Source: Burkholderia pseudomultivorans (GTDB lineage Bacteria > Pseudomonadota > Gammaproteobacteria > Burkholderiales > Burkholderiaceae). Taken from it: DNA of 64,000 bases. Location: contig NZ_CP013378.1 of the NCBI RefSeq assembly GCF_001718415.1, forward strand, positions 2,728,001 through 2,792,000, read 5' to 3'. Below are positions 62,375 through 64,000 of the stretch, piece after piece. The position numbers and the translations under genes were made by a program. The notes under the pieces are model-generated. The model was not told where the DNA came from. It ran no database searches and saw nothing but the letters and a program-made list of their open reading frames with translations. How positions within the stretch are numbered: the stretch's first letter is position 1; every line of letters starts with the position of its first letter.

Positions 62375-63196
62375 TCACGGAATCAGCAGCTCGCGGCGGC
62401 CGTCCGGGTGCTCGATGCGTTCGCCGTGCACGCGCAGCCGCTGGTCCTTGCGGTAGTCGTACACCGCGCGCGCCGCGGCAAGCTGGTCGAAGTCGAGTTC
62501 GACCGCATGGCGGGATTCGACCGCGCCGGTTTCGAACAGCAGGTTGCCGAACGGATCGACCGCGAGGCTGCCGCCCGCGAACACGACGTCGTGCGTGCTC
62601 TCGCCGACGCGGTTCGCGACGACCGCGAACACCTGGTTTTCCATCGCGCGCGCCGACACCGACGTGCGGTGCACGTAGCGGTAGGGCTCCATGTTGCCGT
62701 CGGTGACGAGGATCAGTTGCGCCCCGAGTTCGGCGAGCGCGCGGCCGCTTTCCGGAAACTCGCTGTCGTAGCAGATCAGCAGGCCGATCCGCACGCCGCG
62801 CCATTCGACGGTCGCGTAGCGGTCGCCGGGCAGCACGACGCCGTGCTCGGTGACCCACAGGTGGGTCTTGCGGTAGCGCAGCGCGATGCCGTCCGGCGTG
62901 ACGAATACGGTCGTGTTGTAGAAGCGGCCGCCGTCGTTCTCGATCAGGCCGACCACCACCGCGACGTTGCGTTCGCGTGCGGCCGCCGCGACGGCCGTGA
63001 CGCTCGGGCCGTCGAGCGGTTCAGCGCATTCGGCGAGATTGGACGGATCGAGAAAGCCGGTGAGCTGCGCCTCCGGGAACATCACGATATCGGTGCCGGG
63101 CGCACAGGCCGCGATCGCGTCCAGCGTGCGTTGCAGGTTGTAGCGCGTGTCGCCGTCGCGACCCGCGAGCTGGACGATGTCGAGCTTCAGTTTCAT
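62375..63196 (-). CDS. Carbon-nitrogen hydrolase (nitrilase superfamily)
   Basis: A 273-residue amidase or nitrilase-fold enzyme. The Glu-Lys-Cys triad can be placed as E42 (FPEAQLTG), K110 (RYRKTHLW) and C142 (LLICYDSEFPE). It would hydrolyse an amide, carbamoyl or nitrile bond of a small molecule. The ATG at 63196 has GAGGGA upstream; the longer frame is not coding. The LuxR gene lies 164 bases upstream on the same strand and probably controls it. Confidence 0.9.
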   Translation of the reverse strand: MKLKLDIVQLAGRDGDTRYNLQRTLDAIAACAPGTDIVMFPEAQLTGFLDPSNLAECAEPLDGPSVTAVAAAARERNVAVVVGLIENDGGRFYNTTVFVTPDGIALRYRKTHLWVTEHGVVLPGDRYATVEWRGVRIGLLICYDSEFPESGRALAELGAQLILVTDGNMEPYRYVHRTSVSARAMENQVFAVVANRVGESTHDVVFAGGSLAVDPFGNLLFETGAVESRHAVELDFDQLAAARAVYDYRKDQRLRVHGERIEHPDGRRELLIP

Positions 63197-63360
63197 GGGC
63201 GTTCCCTCGGTAGACAGCCGCCAGTATGCGCCGATCGGTCCGTTTTCCCATCCCGCCGACGCGTTAACCCGTCGGGGGTATTGATTTCGCCGGGCGCTGG
63301 CTGAGGGGGGCTCGTTTGCGCGGTGCACGAGCGCCCATGCACTTCGCGCCGACCCGCCTG

Positions 63361-64000
63361 TCACGCATCGGTCTGCGCCTTCAGGAACAGCGAAAACAGC
63401 TCCGACTGCGAGTTGATGTCGAGCTTGCCGTAGATGTTGCGCCGGTGCACCTTGACCGTTTCCGCCGAAATCGCCAGCTTGTTCGCGACTTCCTTGTTCG
63501 AGCGGCCGCTCAGGATCAGCCGGATCACGTCGAGTTCGCGCGCGGTGAGCGGCGTGCCGAGCCGCGCCATCGCCTGCTCGAAGCGGTCCGTTCCGCCGGG
63601 CCGTTTCGGCGGCGCCGGTTCGTCCGGCGCGCGCTCGAACGCGAGCCGCTGGCGCATCAGCGCGGCCACCCACGGCCGCATGAGGTCGAGCAGCGCGACC
63701 GCCTCGGGGCCGAAGCGCCGCTTGCTGCCGAGCGACAGGCACAGCGTGCGCACGTCGTCGAGCACGACGTTGTACTGCACTTCGTCCTCGACGACGTTGT
63801 GCGTGAAGTAGAGCGTGTAGTACTCGGTATCGCGAAAGCACTCGGGCGCGACGTCGGACAGCCGGAACAGCCCGCTTTTCGGCGCGTCGCGATTGGCGAT
63901 GTAGAACGGGTCGAGCAGGTACAGGCCCTGCACGTAGTCGCGAAACAGCGGGTCGGGGCCGCCGCCTTCGTACGGGCATTCGGCGAACACGCGCGGGCGG
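63361..64000 (-). CDS. LuxR-family (NarL-type HTH) transcriptional regulator (5' end outside window)
   Basis: At least 213 residues are visible; the frame is open to the window edge, so the N-terminus is missing. The C-terminal GerE helix-turn-helix reads LTARELDVIRLILSGRSNKE and then VANKLAISAETVKVHRRNIY. The upstream part, with RTLCLSLGSKRRFGPEAVAL, is a GAF- or autoinducer-like sensory region that I cannot assign. It is likely to regulate the nitrilase gene downstream. Confidence 0.88.
   Translation of the reverse strand, partial: RPRVFAECPYEGGGPDPLFRDYVQGLYLLDPFYIANRDAPKSGLFRLSDVAPECFRDTEYYTLYFTHNVVEDEVQYNVVLDDVRTLCLSLGSKRRFGPEAVALLDLMRPWVAALMRQRLAFERAPDEPAPPKRPGGTDRFEQAMARLGTPLTARELDVIRLILSGRSNKEVANKLAISAETVKVHRRNIYGKLDINSQSELFSLFLKAQTDA

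Noticed and set aside
1..64000. CRISPR arrays, tRNA or rRNA genes, insertion sequences, phage or integrase genes
   Set aside because: None seen on either strand when reading through the sequence and the proteins; no repeat-spacer pattern and no transposase motif.

Overview
The window is GC-rich (roughly two-thirds G+C by eye) and is laid out like an accessory or secondary chromosome of a Burkholderia species, probably of the cepacia complex. The basis is family content (a DUF4148 protein, two Burkholderia-type trimeric porins, many LysR/AraC/MarR/Lrp-regulated catabolic clusters, a FecIR-type iron module) and codon use. The assignment is inferred from memory of the families, not from a search. 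I see no rRNA, tRNA, CRISPR array, insertion sequence, integrase or phage gene.

Layout. (1) 1-912: tail of an enoyl-CoA hydratase and a small secreted DUF4148 protein. (2) About 1.1-16.2 kb: an amine or N-acyl amino-acid utilisation island. The minus-strand genes encode a GNAT acetyltransferase, a 2-hydroxyacid dehydrogenase, a class III aminotransferase, an Lrp regulator, a semialdehyde dehydrogenase and an aspartoacylase-like deacylase. The plus-strand genes encode a HAD hydrolase, a complete Dpp/Opp-type ABC importer and a PuuB-like FAD oxidase. (3) 16.2-22.8 kb: a short AraC protein, a two-cupin protein, a second FAD amine oxidase and an aldehyde dehydrogenase, facing an MFS transporter and an amidohydrolase. 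(4) 23.3-28.2 kb: an acyltransferase-3 gene, then a MarR-MFS-amidase unit with a clear operator-like palindrome. (5) 28.3-34.4 kb: an AraC regulator divergent from a cupin dioxygenase, SDR, MFS transporter, class II aldolase and porin, which reads as one aromatic or keto-compound pathway. (6) 34.7-39.5 kb: an acyl-CoA dehydrogenase closed by a textbook terminator, a quinone oxidoreductase, an OmpA-family protein and an NlpC/P60-like lipoprotein. (7) 39.6-44.7 kb: a TonB receptor plus FecBCD-type importer behind a Zur-like box. (8) 44.8-48.3 kb: a two-component system divergent from MipA/OmpV, and an I78 protease-inhibitor lipoprotein. (9) 48.3-51.1 kb: a lytic transglycosylase with an apparent VirB9-like domain, and a second porin. 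(10) 51.1-56.6 kb: an AT-rich intergenic region with a Fur-like box, then a FecI-FecR-FecA cell-surface signalling unit and a secreted protein of unknown function. (11) 56.7-64 kb: a two-domain carboxymuconolactone-decarboxylase-like lipoprotein, flavin reductase, LysR, a CitMHS transporter with a split AtuA pair, a nitrilase and a LuxR regulator cut by the window edge.

The window is mostly nutrient-uptake and catabolic modules, each with its own local regulator. The least ordinary items are the doe-like amine island without an ectoine hydrolase, the possible Zur-controlled chelate importer, the transglycosylase with a VirB9-like half, the 25-codon reading frame overlapping an HTH-only AraC gene, and the FecIRA unit with an added secreted protein.
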